From UBA4416 sp040386075 (GTDB taxonomy: Bacteria > Bacteroidota > Bacteroidia > B-17B0 > Aurantibacillaceae), in assembly GCA_040386075.1 (NCBI GenBank), contig JAZKGE010000013.1, positions 62,001 through 126,000 on the forward strand: a stretch of DNA of 64,000 nt, read 5' to 3'. The position numbers and the translations under genes are program-made. The notes under the pieces are model-generated. The model was not told the origin of the DNA. It searched no databases and saw only the letters and a program-made list of their open reading frames with translations. Below are positions 44,166-52,234 of this stretch, piece by piece (positions within the stretch are counted from its first letter, which is position 1; every line of letters starts with the position of its first letter).

Positions 44166-45716
44166 TTAGATACCACCATCATCTCCTTTTGAACGACCCA
44201 AATAAGTCATTACGTTACGGAAACCTATGTAAGCTTTAGCTGTATCCTGGTATTCATAAGTTCTTGAACTTACCTGTAAATAGTAACCTACATCTTTCCA
44301 TGAGCCACCGCGTATAACCTTACGTTTTAGTACGTTTGCATCATTATCCTGTGCTTCGTATACATAATCAGGGTTCAAATCATGAGCAAAGTCATAAGCT
44401 GATTCATCAAATGCATTACTTGTCCATTCAGATACGTTTCCTGCCATACAGTATAAACCATAATCATTAGGATTGTATGAATAGATATATACAGAGTGGA
44501 ATCCACCATCATCTATATAAGAACCACGCATTGGTTTAAAGTTACCCAAGAAACATCCTCTTGCATTACGGATGTAAGGACCACCCCAAGGATATGGAGA
44601 CAAATCGTTACCACCACGTGCAGCATATTCCCACTCAGATTCAGTTGGTAAACGGAAGTCGTTTACAATGGTCATACCATTACCAATTAAGAAGTTGTTT
44701 AATAAGTTTGAACGCCAGATACTGAAAGCACGAGCCTGTTTCCAGGTGATACCTACTACAGGATAATCATCATAAGCCGGATGCCAGAAATACATGTTGG
44801 TCATTGGTTCATTAAATGAATACGTAAAATCATGAACCCATGCTAATGTATCAGGGTAAACATTGATCACGTCTTTCAATATAAATACTGAACGGTCAAC
44901 ACCTTTTCTTTCACGTGGTACATAATTACCTTGTCCAACAGAAACCTGATCATCTACATTATAAGTACCTAATGTTTTTGGATCTTTACCCGGATCTCCA
45001 ACAGCTGTTGAAGGTTGCCCCGGAGTTCCGTTCTGTCCATCATTTAAATGTACACCATTAATGTATTCTGCTTTTTTATATTCATGAGCAGCATCCTGGA
45101 TATCTAAAGATTTTTGAGGCAAGAAACGGTTAGATTTTGAAGCCGCTAAACGAATATCAATTCTGTAATATTCATAATTTAATTTACGGGCATCAATTTC
45201 CTTACGGTTATAGAAACGCTCTCCTTCAGGTAAATATAATGGCTGTAGATCTAAACGGTAATCCTCATCATCGCTGTCCCATTTGATCTTTTCGTCCCAG
45301 TTAATATATGGATCCTGTAAGTTGTTATCGCCTTTATAAACCGGCCACATAGCTAAGAAATCTTCCTGTGTAAGCTGAAAAGCTTCTGCATCAGGTCCTG
45401 AACCAAATGCTAATAATTTACGTGCAATAGAGTCGCGTACCCAATATACAAACTGACGGTATTCGTTATTAGAGATCTCAGAGTCATCAATATAGAATGC
45501 CTGAACGGAAACCATTTTAGATTTAGCTGTGTGAGCCATTGTGATCTCTTCGTCGCTTGGCCCCATGTGGTAACTACCCATTGGAATATACAAGGTACCG
45601 AAAGGATCGGGCTGGAACCATTGTTCTCTACCCGCAACGCCGACTAACTCTCCTGCCTTTTTGTTACAACCAGTAACAACGGCAATAAACGAAGCTAATA
45701 CAATCAGTTTTTTCAT
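44166..45716 (-). CDS. gldK: Type IX secretion / gliding lipoprotein GldK (PorK)
   Basis: 516 residues. Lipoprotein signal with lipobox VVTGC (Cys17). The mature part has the formylglycine-generating-enzyme-like (SUMF) fold: IPMGSYHMGPSDEE, FYIDDSEISNNEYRQF, YPVVGITWKQARAFSIWRS, FRLPTESEWEYAARGG, YCMAGNVSEWTSNAF and VIRGGSWKDVG. Catalytic Cys of true FGE are not the point in this family; GldK uses the fold structurally, as outer-membrane-anchored ring partner of GldN. An insertion rich in Gly/Pro/Asp (GVHLNDGQNGTPGQP) sits between about 220 and 260. First gene of the gldK-L-M-N run, downstream of porP. Confidence 0.94.
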   Translation of the reverse strand: MKKLIVLASFIAVVTGCNKKAGELVGVAGREQWFQPDPFGTLYIPMGSYHMGPSDEEITMAHTAKSKMVSVQAFYIDDSEISNNEYRQFVYWVRDSIARKLLAFGSGPDAEAFQLTQEDFLAMWPVYKGDNNLQDPYINWDEKIKWDSDDEDYRLDLQPLYLPEGERFYNRKEIDARKLNYEYYRIDIRLAASKSNRFLPQKSLDIQDAAHEYKKAEYINGVHLNDGQNGTPGQPSTAVGDPGKDPKTLGTYNVDDQVSVGQGNYVPRERKGVDRSVFILKDVINVYPDTLAWVHDFTYSFNEPMTNMYFWHPAYDDYPVVGITWKQARAFSIWRSNLLNNFLIGNGMTIVNDFRLPTESEWEYAARGGNDLSPYPWGGPYIRNARGCFLGNFKPMRGSYIDDGGFHSVYIYSYNPNDYGLYCMAGNVSEWTSNAFDESAYDFAHDLNPDYVYEAQDNDANVLKRKVIRGGSWKDVGYYLQVSSRTYEYQDTAKAYIGFRNVMTYLGRSKGDDGGI

Positions 45717-45901
45717 AGTGCTTTTGTTTAGTTTTTAAGCTAGTGAAATAGTGTTAAGTGTTTTATTTCAGTTTGCTTTCTTGTTGTTTATAATCCCAAT
45801 CTTTACTTTTAGTGACAATTTGCTTTATTAACAAGTTATCAACAAATTAAAAATAAAGTTTGTAAGGGACTTAAACGTGCTTTTTTTTAAAAGGTTACAA
45901 A

Positions 45902-46897
45902 TTAATCTAAAAATCTTGTATTACCGTAACTTGTTACTTTAGTTTTAGCTTTTGGTTTAAAGCAGTAACCTAACATAATTTCATGAGTTCCAGAACTATA
46001 GCCTTTAATTTTAGACATCGTTAAATCGTAAGAATAACCCACTTTTAAACCTTTAGCGCCGCCTTTTTGGAATTTATATCCTAACATTGGAGCGATAGCA
46101 TCCTGCATACGGTAAGATACACCAACCCAGAATCCTTGATTATATGAATACGTTAAGTTCACATCTAATTGTGTAGAAGCTGCATCTGTTTTAACTTTTA
46201 CGTTAGGGCTGATGCCATGAACTCCGCCTTCACCAAGGTTAAATGTATAACCCCCTACAATATAGTAGTGACGAGCTAATGCGTATTTTACATCTCCGGA
46301 AGATTTAATGTCCTGCGCTGCTAAGTGAGTAGAAGAAATACCCACATACATTTTATTAGCAATAGAATAGAAAGCACCGAAACCTAAATCGTAAGTTAAT
46401 TTATTTAAACCAGCGGTTGTTCCAATAGCTCCACTAGCTCCATTTTGTGAAGTATAATTTGGAATACTATTATCTTGAACCATATTTCCATCCGGAGTGA
46501 TCCAGGTACCATTAAATTGCTGTTGCAATACACCACCATCAATACCTACGCCTAAAACACCAGCGCCGATAGGCTTGTTATAAGCTAATGCTAAACGTGC
46601 AAATAAGGTTTTAGAAAAACCGATCTGATCGGTCATTACGTTTAAGCCGATAGCTAATGGCAACTGGCCAATTGGCATGTCAAAACTTAATAAACCTGTT
46701 TTTGGAGCGCCAGGGAAATTAACCCATTGCTGACGATACAATACATTAGCACAAATTGCCTGGCTAGTACCTGCATAACCAGGGTTATAGATCAATTTAC
46801 TGTGCATAAATTGAGTGAACTGCGGATCCTGCTGAGCGAATGAAACGCTAGTTATTGCTGCTAATGCAACAGTTAAGGTGGTAAAAATTTTCTTCAT
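45902..46897 (-). CDS. porP: PorP/SprF-family type IX secretion membrane protein
   Basis: 331 residues with a signal peptide (MKKIFTTLTVALAAITSVSFAQ), the family N-terminus DPQFTQFMHSKLIYNPGYAG and WVNFPGAPKTGLLSFDMP, then regular amphipathic strands that form an outer-membrane barrel. PorP/SprF proteins sit in the outer membrane and help anchor or export T9SS substrates. It is the first gene before gldK (185 bp gap), the standard PorP-K-L-M-N order, so this copy is likely the core PorP, in contrast to the one at 51257. The C-terminal YGNTRFLD is notable because a near-copy occurs in the small protein at 38237. Confidence 0.9.
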   Translation of the reverse strand: MKKIFTTLTVALAAITSVSFAQQDPQFTQFMHSKLIYNPGYAGTSQAICANVLYRQQWVNFPGAPKTGLLSFDMPIGQLPLAIGLNVMTDQIGFSKTLFARLALAYNKPIGAGVLGVGIDGGVLQQQFNGTWITPDGNMVQDNSIPNYTSQNGASGAIGTTAGLNKLTYDLGFGAFYSIANKMYVGISSTHLAAQDIKSSGDVKYALARHYYIVGGYTFNLGEGGVHGISPNVKVKTDAASTQLDVNLTYSYNQGFWVGVSYRMQDAIAPMLGYKFQKGGAKGLKVGYSYDLTMSKIKGYSSGTHEIMLGYCFKPKAKTKVTSYGNTRFLD

Positions 46898-47205
46898 GTT
46901 ATACCAGTTTGTTTTTAGTTTTTGTTAAGTATAGTTAAAATACCTAGGGTACTAAGTTAGAGCAAAATTATTAAAAATCAAACTTTTTGAACTTTTTTTT
47001 GTTAAAAAGATAATTTTTTCAAAAAATCTCCAAGATTCATAATTTCAAACATTTGCCAGAATTGGGTTTTACTGATCCCAAAAACAATTTTGAAAAAAAC
47101 ACAGGAATTTGATTAAAAATCAGTTTCCGGAACTATTTTTAAACATTCCTGTCAAAAACAGAAAAGTTCGTACTTTTAAACGTTCAAAAATCCAAACAAA
47201 AATTA
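46898..47205. other. 308-bp divergent intergenic region upstream of porP
   Basis: No gene or RNA recognised. It is strongly A/T-rich with homopolymer runs. It contains the candidate porP promoter (46963-46970) and, near its right end, room for the promoter of the cyclase-family gene (a near match TACTTTTA about 35 bp before the ATG at 47206). Confidence 0.5.
46963..46970 (-). promoter_or_regulatory. Candidate -7 box for the porP-gldKLMN cluster
   Basis: Minus strand reads TAATTTTG, a full match to TAnnTTTG, leaving a leader of about 58 nt before the porP start. The -33 region is A/T-rich without a clear TTTG. Confidence 0.4.
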
Positions 47206-47955
47206 ATGATCGCTTCTGTTTTTCATAAAGGCAAAGATTACAAAATAGATCTCTATCAACCTATTGATATTTCAATTCCATTGACTGCTGATAAACATTG
47301 TACCAGTGCCTGGTATGTTGAACCCATGAAGCTGGAACCTGTTGTGAACGGTTCATGGATAGGCGATGTAAACAAAGGTGGTTCGGTAAATTTCAGAAAT
47401 ATAACGTTTAACCCTCATGGAAATGGCACGCATACCGAATGTGTGGGACATATCAGTAAAGAATTTGTCACCATTAATCATTGCTTAAAACAATTCATGT
47501 TCCTGGCAGAAGTAGTGACCCTATTGCCAACAGAAATAGAGAATGGTGATTTTGTGATCACAAAAAAACAACTGGAAATTGCTTTAAATAACACCAAACC
47601 TGAAGCTATAGTGATCAGAACGTTATCTAACGGTTTGAATAAATTAACGATGCAATATTCCAACACAAATCCACCTTACATTTTGGAAGATGCTATTGTA
47701 TTTTTAAATGAAATTGGTGTACAACATTTGTTGATTGATATGCCGTCTATTGATCGTGAAAATGACGAAGGAAAATTGCTGGCTCATCATGCTTTCTGGC
47801 AATATCCTGGCAATACTCAGTTCCATAAAACGATCACCGAATTTATTTATGTGCCAAACGAAATTGACGACGGTACTTACATTTTAAATTTGCAAATAGC
47901 AAGTTTTGAGAATGATGCGAGTCCGAGTAAACCTGTTTTGTATAAAATATTTTAA
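47206..47955 (+). CDS. Cyclase / kynurenine-formamidase-family hydrolase
   Basis: 249 residues of the PF04199 cyclase family (metal-dependent amidohydrolases such as KynB and isatin hydrolase). The signature HxGTHxExxxH appears as HGNGTHTECVGH, which carries the metal-binding His residues, and a second block DGEGKLLAHH-like (ENDEGKLLAHHAFW) and LLIDMPSIDRE follow. The middle shows VIRTLSNG. No signal peptide, so cytoplasmic. Without other tryptophan-catabolism genes nearby the substrate is unknown. It is followed after 51 bp by ispG. Confidence 0.8.
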   Translation: MIASVFHKGKDYKIDLYQPIDISIPLTADKHCTSAWYVEPMKLEPVVNGSWIGDVNKGGSVNFRNITFNPHGNGTHTECVGHISKEFVTINHCLKQFMFLAEVVTLLPTEIENGDFVITKKQLEIALNNTKPEAIVIRTLSNGLNKLTMQYSNTNPPYILEDAIVFLNEIGVQHLLIDMPSIDRENDEGKLLAHHAFWQYPGNTQFHKTITEFIYVPNEIDDGTYILNLQIASFENDASPSKPVLYKIF

Positions 47956-47990
47956 CCTCACCCCCAACCCTTCTCCATAATTGGAGAGGG
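47955..47990. repeat. Small dispersed-type repeat with CCCTTCTCC/GGAGAGGG palindrome
   Basis: The stretch CCTCACCCCCAACCCTTCTCC, a 6-nt spacer and GGAGAGGG fills almost the whole 51-bp gap between the cyclase gene and ispG. C-rich sequence of this form recurs between genes in many Bacteroidota. The hairpin is direct; the copy number claim is inference. Confidence 0.5.
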
Positions 47991-48006
47991 AAGTAGAACA
48001 AGAAAA

Positions 48007-49965
48007 ATGAAATTGTACTTACCATATAGCACCAGTTTAACCGAATATAAACGTTTTTTAACCCGCGAAGTAAAGTGTGGTAATGTTGGTATTGGCGGCA
48101 ACAACCCTATTCGTTTACAAAGTATGACCACCACCGATACGATGGATACCAAAGCCACTGTAGCACAAAGTATTCGTATGATAGAGGCCGGTTGTGAGTT
48201 GGTGAGAATTACAGCGCCAAGCTTGAACGAAGCTAAAAATTTAGAGGTCATCAAAAAAGAACTTCTAGCCGCAGGTTACGATACACCATTGGTTGCCGAC
48301 ATCCATTTTACACCTAACGCTGCGGAACATGCTGCCCGTATCATCGAAAAAGTGCGTGTTAATCCGGGTAACTACGCCGACAAGAAAAAATTTGAAGAAA
48401 TAGATTATACTGACTCGGCTTACGAACAGGAACTGGAAAGAATACGCCAGCGTTTTACACCATTAGTAAATATTTGTAAAGAGTATGGCACGGCGATGCG
48501 AATTGGCACAAATCACGGTTCGTTGAGCGATCGTATCTTAAGTCGTTACGGAGATACGCCATTAGGAATGGTAGAATCAGCTTTTGAATTTTTACGTATT
48601 TGTGAAGATCTGAATTACCATAACATTGTGATCTCGATGAAGGCCAGTAACACCCAGGTAATGGTACAGGCCTATCGCTTATTGGTTCAAAAAATGATCG
48701 AGACCAACCGCAATTATCCTTTGCATTTAGGCGTAACAGAAGCCGGCGACGGAGAAGATGGCCGCATCAAATCTGCCGTTGGAATTGGTGCTTTACTGGA
48801 AGACGGATTAGGAGATACAGTGCGTGTTTCGTTAACGGAAGATCCTGAGTTTGAAATTCCGGTTGCCAAAGCATTGGTTGACAGATACAGTGCCGAAAAA
48901 TTAAAAAAACATGAAGCCATAGAGCCTTTAAAAACTGAAGGCGGAAAAATAAATTTGTCTTACGACCCCTATGATTACCAAAGGCGCGAGTCTTTTTCAA
49001 TAAATAATATTGGTAACCATAACGTTCCGCGTATCATAGCTGATTTCAGCGAAAGAGAAACCATCAGTCCGGCAACTTTTTTTCCGGTTGGTTATAATTA
49101 TTCCATACCGCTCGATAAATGGAACATCAATGATCTTGCCTGCGATTATGTATACGTTGGCAATAACCATGTTGATTTTGAGATCCCGGGAACGCTTGGT
49201 ATCATTTACAATTCGGAAGCGTGGAAAGAACTAGAGAAGCCTGTAAGACAGTTCCCTTTATTTTGCGGAGAAGAATTTTTTGCAAGTGATAAAACGCATC
49301 CCGAATTGAATTTTGTTGCAGTAACAAAAGAAGTTTTAACTAAAACGTTCATTTCGAAATTAAAATCAGCGAAAAATGTTGTACTGATACTCGATACTTT
49401 TAATCCGCATGCCATGCCGGAATTACGTCGCTTATTCATTACATTATTTGAAGCCGGCGTTCAGCTACCCATCATTATTAAACGCAATTACAAAGATCTT
49501 TCCGAACAGGATTTTCAGTTAGGTTCTTCGGCAGAGATTGGCGCCTTATTATTGGATGGTTTAGGAGACGGTGTATGGATCAAGCAACAAAGCTGCACAT
49601 CACCTCAAGTTGCTAATTCAACTGCATTTGGTATATTACAGGCTACAAGAACACGCATAAGCAAAACAGAATATATTTCGTGCCCTAGTTGTGGAAGAAC
49701 ATTATTCGATCTGCAGGAAACTACCTCGAAGATCCGCGAACGTACAGACCATTTAAAAGGGATTAAGATAGGCATCATGGGTTGCATTGTAAATGGGCCG
49801 GGTGAAATGGCTGATGCTGATTATGGGTATGTTGGTGTTGGTGTTGGAAAGATCTCTTTATACAAAGGTAAAGAAGTAGTGAAAAAAAACGTACCAAGTG
49901 ACAATGCCGTTAATGAGTTAATTGATCTTATTAAAGAGAATGGAGATTGGGTGGAAAAAAGTTAG
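48007..49965 (+). CDS. ispG: (E)-4-hydroxy-3-methylbut-2-enyl-diphosphate synthase
   Basis: 4Fe-4S enzyme of the MEP isoprenoid pathway, reducing MEcPP to HMBPP. The 652-residue length shows the large insertion domain (A-star) typical of Bacteroidota, Chlamydia and plants; E. coli IspG is much shorter. Marks are the N-terminal GIGGNNPIRLQSMTTTDT, VADIHFTPNAAEHAA, VRVNPGNYADKKKFEE, and the C-terminal cluster ligands in ISCPSCGRTLFDLQETTSKI (two Cys) and GCIVNGPGEMADADYGYVG (third Cys). It provides precursors for the carotenoid genes at 681-5199. Confidence 0.96.
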   Translation: MKLYLPYSTSLTEYKRFLTREVKCGNVGIGGNNPIRLQSMTTTDTMDTKATVAQSIRMIEAGCELVRITAPSLNEAKNLEVIKKELLAAGYDTPLVADIHFTPNAAEHAARIIEKVRVNPGNYADKKKFEEIDYTDSAYEQELERIRQRFTPLVNICKEYGTAMRIGTNHGSLSDRILSRYGDTPLGMVESAFEFLRICEDLNYHNIVISMKASNTQVMVQAYRLLVQKMIETNRNYPLHLGVTEAGDGEDGRIKSAVGIGALLEDGLGDTVRVSLTEDPEFEIPVAKALVDRYSAEKLKKHEAIEPLKTEGGKINLSYDPYDYQRRESFSINNIGNHNVPRIIADFSERETISPATFFPVGYNYSIPLDKWNINDLACDYVYVGNNHVDFEIPGTLGIIYNSEAWKELEKPVRQFPLFCGEEFFASDKTHPELNFVAVTKEVLTKTFISKLKSAKNVVLILDTFNPHAMPELRRLFITLFEAGVQLPIIIKRNYKDLSEQDFQLGSSAEIGALLLDGLGDGVWIKQQSCTSPQVANSTAFGILQATRTRISKTEYISCPSCGRTLFDLQETTSKIRERTDHLKGIKIGIMGCIVNGPGEMADADYGYVGVGVGKISLYKGKEVVKKNVPSDNAVNELIDLIKENGDWVEKS

Positions 49966-49996
49966 TGATGAGTGATGAATTATAAGTTATGAGTTA
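49966..49996. repeat. TGATGAGT-type low-complexity repeat after ispG
   Basis: A run of related words (GTGATGAGTGATGAATTATAAGTTATGAGTT in two parts) follows the ispG stop directly. It contains several stop codons in all frames and abuts the start region of the TPR gene, where no ATG/GTG/TTG is available. Such TGAGTGATGA tracts are frequent small intergenic repeats in Bacteroidota, here inferred from memory of the pattern. Confidence 0.35.
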
Positions 49997-50007
49997 AAAA
50001 AATACAG

Positions 50008-50712
50008 CTGAGATTAAATTTAAAATATCTATTTATCCTGTTTGTTTTAATCAGTGTTTATGGCACTGGTCAAACGAATGCGCGAAAAATAAAAGAAAAT
50101 TTTCAGGCCAAAAATTATCAGTTAACAATTGATGAGATCAATTCAATGAATTCGTCGGAGATCCATTTTGATAGTATCCTTTATTTAAAAGCTTATTCCC
50201 AGATCAAATTAAATCAGATCAAAGAAGCAGGGATCTGCATTGCGCAGATACAACAGATCAGTCCAAATTATTATGAATGTTACTTTTTAAAAGGATTGAT
50301 AGCTGCAAAAAAAGAAAAGTATCCCGACGCTATTTCGTATTTCAACAAAGTGATCGATGCTAACCCTAATCATGAAAAAGCCTGGTATAATATGGCTTTA
50401 GCCAAAGGTTTACTGGAAGATTATTCGAACGCTATTAAAGACCTCGATAAATGTATCGCTATTAATCCTAATTATGCCATGGCTTATTATAACAGAGCAT
50501 ACTGGCATGAACTATCAGAGAATTATTATGCTGCCATATCAGATTACAAAAAAGCCATTGTTATTGATCAGCATTATTCAGAAGCATATATTGCGTTAGC
50601 CTATGTATACTCACAAACCGGTGATCGCACAAATGCCTGTGAAACATTACAAACAGCTAAAACAGAAGGGATAGAAGCAGTTAACGATCTTATACAGAAT
50701 TTTTGCAAATGA
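50008..50712 (+). CDS. Exported TPR protein, apparent non-standard start
   Basis: About 234 residues. The part from the first ATG (50146) has clear TPR units (AWYNMALAKGLLEDYSNAIK, AYYNRAYWHELSENYYAAIS). The frame is open upstream to a stop at 49990, and it encodes a convincing signal peptide (LNLKYLFILFVLISVYGTGQ) that ATG 50146 would remove. No ATG, GTG or TTG lies in that stretch; CTG at 50008 is the best-placed alternative start, with an A-rich upstream. The gene overlaps the next by ATGA. It is likely periplasmic and linked to the type B CTD protein and PorP that follow. Confidence 0.65.
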   Translation: MRLNLKYLFILFVLISVYGTGQTNARKIKENFQAKNYQLTIDEINSMNSSEIHFDSILYLKAYSQIKLNQIKEAGICIAQIQQISPNYYECYFLKGLIAAKKEKYPDAISYFNKVIDANPNHEKAWYNMALAKGLLEDYSNAIKDLDKCIAINPNYAMAYYNRAYWHELSENYYAAISDYKKAIVIDQHYSEAYIALAYVYSQTGDRTNACETLQTAKTEGIEAVNDLIQNFCK

Positions 50713-51257
50713 TAAAATACATTTACATCTTTAGTTTAATATGTGTTGTATTAACATCACAGGCACAGGGTCTTTCTGTTACGTTTAATAAAACAGAAAC
50801 CGAATGCAAATTGGCTGAAGCATCTGTTTCTGTGATCACCGCGGCATTGCCTGTTCATTACGGATGGAGCACCGGCGCTATTACAAGCAGTATCGGTCAG
50901 CTGGAAGATGGCGTGTATTCTGTTAAAGTAACTGATGATCTTAATAATGACACAACCATAGACTTCATAATTTATAATCCCATCTGTGAGCCCAATCCTG
51001 CCTCAGGATTTACGCCAAATTATGACGGTATCTATGACACCTGGAGTATTGGCCGTATCGAGAATTTTCCGGAATTTGACCTTTATGTATATAACCGTTG
51101 GGGTCAATTAGTACATCATCAAACAAGCACATATATCCCCTGGGATGGCCGAAGTTTAGGCATTCCGTTACCGGATGCTACTTATTATTATATTCTTTAT
51201 TTTTCGCAAACAGACAAGAATAAATTTGTTAAAGGCGCAGTGAGCATTCTCAGGTAA
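50709..51257 (+). CDS. Small secreted protein with T9SS type B (CHU_C) sorting domain
   Basis: 182 residues: signal peptide (MIKYIYIFSLICVVLTSQAQG), a single beta-sandwich-like unit of about 75 residues (YGWSTGAITSSIGQLEDGVY, PKD/SprB-like), then a gliding-motility-associated C-terminal domain with FTPNYDGIYDTW, FDLYVYNRWGQLV and DATYYYILYF. Type B C-terminal domains direct export through the T9SS and need a PorP/SprF partner. The next gene, overlapping by 1 bp, is exactly such a partner. Most type B proteins are giants; this is near the minimum size. Confidence 0.85.
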   Translation: MIKYIYIFSLICVVLTSQAQGLSVTFNKTETECKLAEASVSVITAALPVHYGWSTGAITSSIGQLEDGVYSVKVTDDLNNDTTIDFIIYNPICEPNPASGFTPNYDGIYDTWSIGRIENFPEFDLYVYNRWGQLVHHQTSTYIPWDGRSLGIPLPDATYYYILYFSQTDKNKFVKGAVSILR

Positions 51258-52216
51258 TGAAATATTTTGGATACATATTTTTATTTTTTAGCCTGAGCTG
51301 CTTGTCACAACAAACGGGTCAATACACGCAGTTTACATTCAATAATTATGGGTATAACCCGGCTGCTGCAGGAACCAATATTAATGGAAAACTGGAAGTT
51401 ATGACCGGGCTCAGAAAACAATGGGTTGGTTTTGATTATTCGCCGGCCTCTAATTTTATCAGTGCTAATTATACTATGCGCCCCGAGAGAAGTTATAAAC
51501 GCTGGCATAACGCAGGCATTTATTTATCGCAGGAAAAAGCAGGCATATTTCAAAATGTGGGTTTGTATGGTTCCTATACACTTCATTTACCTATTACAAA
51601 TAAATATAATATGTCGTTCGGGATCTTTGCAGGAGTTAAACGATTTTCTATTGCCAGAGGGGCTTTTTCCGAATCAGATCCTGTATATGCAGCAAGTTCA
51701 CCTACCTCTTTTTACGCCTATCCTGATTTTATTCCAGGTATAAGACTTTACAGTAAAAAAATGTTCTTCGATGTAAGTGTTCAGCAGGTATTTAAAGTAA
51801 GACAGGTACAAGGCGATAAACAAATTGGAAATAAATCAGTATTAACACCTCAGTTATATCTTTCTTATGGTCGAAAATTTTTTCTGGATAATGGTTTCAC
51901 TGTAGTTCCTGCATTAAATATCCATTCGTCGTTTACAGCTATTCCAAGCGCCGAGATAAATTTAATGGCCTATTACAGAAAAAGAATTGGTGTTGGCGCT
52001 ACTGTTAGAAATAAAGACTTTATCTCCGGTATTGTTCAAATAAGGATATGGCAAAATGTAACGGCCGGTTTTGCTTATGATTATTCTTTAAATCGCATAC
52101 ATTCTACCGCTACTAACTCTCTTGAATTTATGATCGGAATTACACCTTTGTTTGCCTCTATGGGACAAGATAAAGGGAAGCACAATGTAGCCAAATGCCC
52201 TAATTTTGATTTCTAA
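51257..52216 (+). CDS. PorP/SprF-family type IX secretion membrane protein, second copy
   Basis: 319 residues, signal peptide (MKYFGYIFLFFSLSCLSQ), family N-terminus GQYTQFTFNNYGYNPAAAGT and LRKQWVGFDYSPASNFISAN, then alternating barrel strands. It resembles SprF, the partner of SprB, more than core PorP because it sits directly behind a type B CTD gene. The start codon shares one base with the preceding stop (TAATG), so translation is coupled. The expected role is outer-membrane anchoring or export of the small type B protein. Confidence 0.87.
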   Translation: MKYFGYIFLFFSLSCLSQQTGQYTQFTFNNYGYNPAAAGTNINGKLEVMTGLRKQWVGFDYSPASNFISANYTMRPERSYKRWHNAGIYLSQEKAGIFQNVGLYGSYTLHLPITNKYNMSFGIFAGVKRFSIARGAFSESDPVYAASSPTSFYAYPDFIPGIRLYSKKMFFDVSVQQVFKVRQVQGDKQIGNKSVLTPQLYLSYGRKFFLDNGFTVVPALNIHSSFTAIPSAEINLMAYYRKRIGVGATVRNKDFISGIVQIRIWQNVTAGFAYDYSLNRIHSTATNSLEFMIGITPLFASMGQDKGKHNVAKCPNFDF

Positions 52217-52234
52217 TCTTATCTTTTTTTCATC

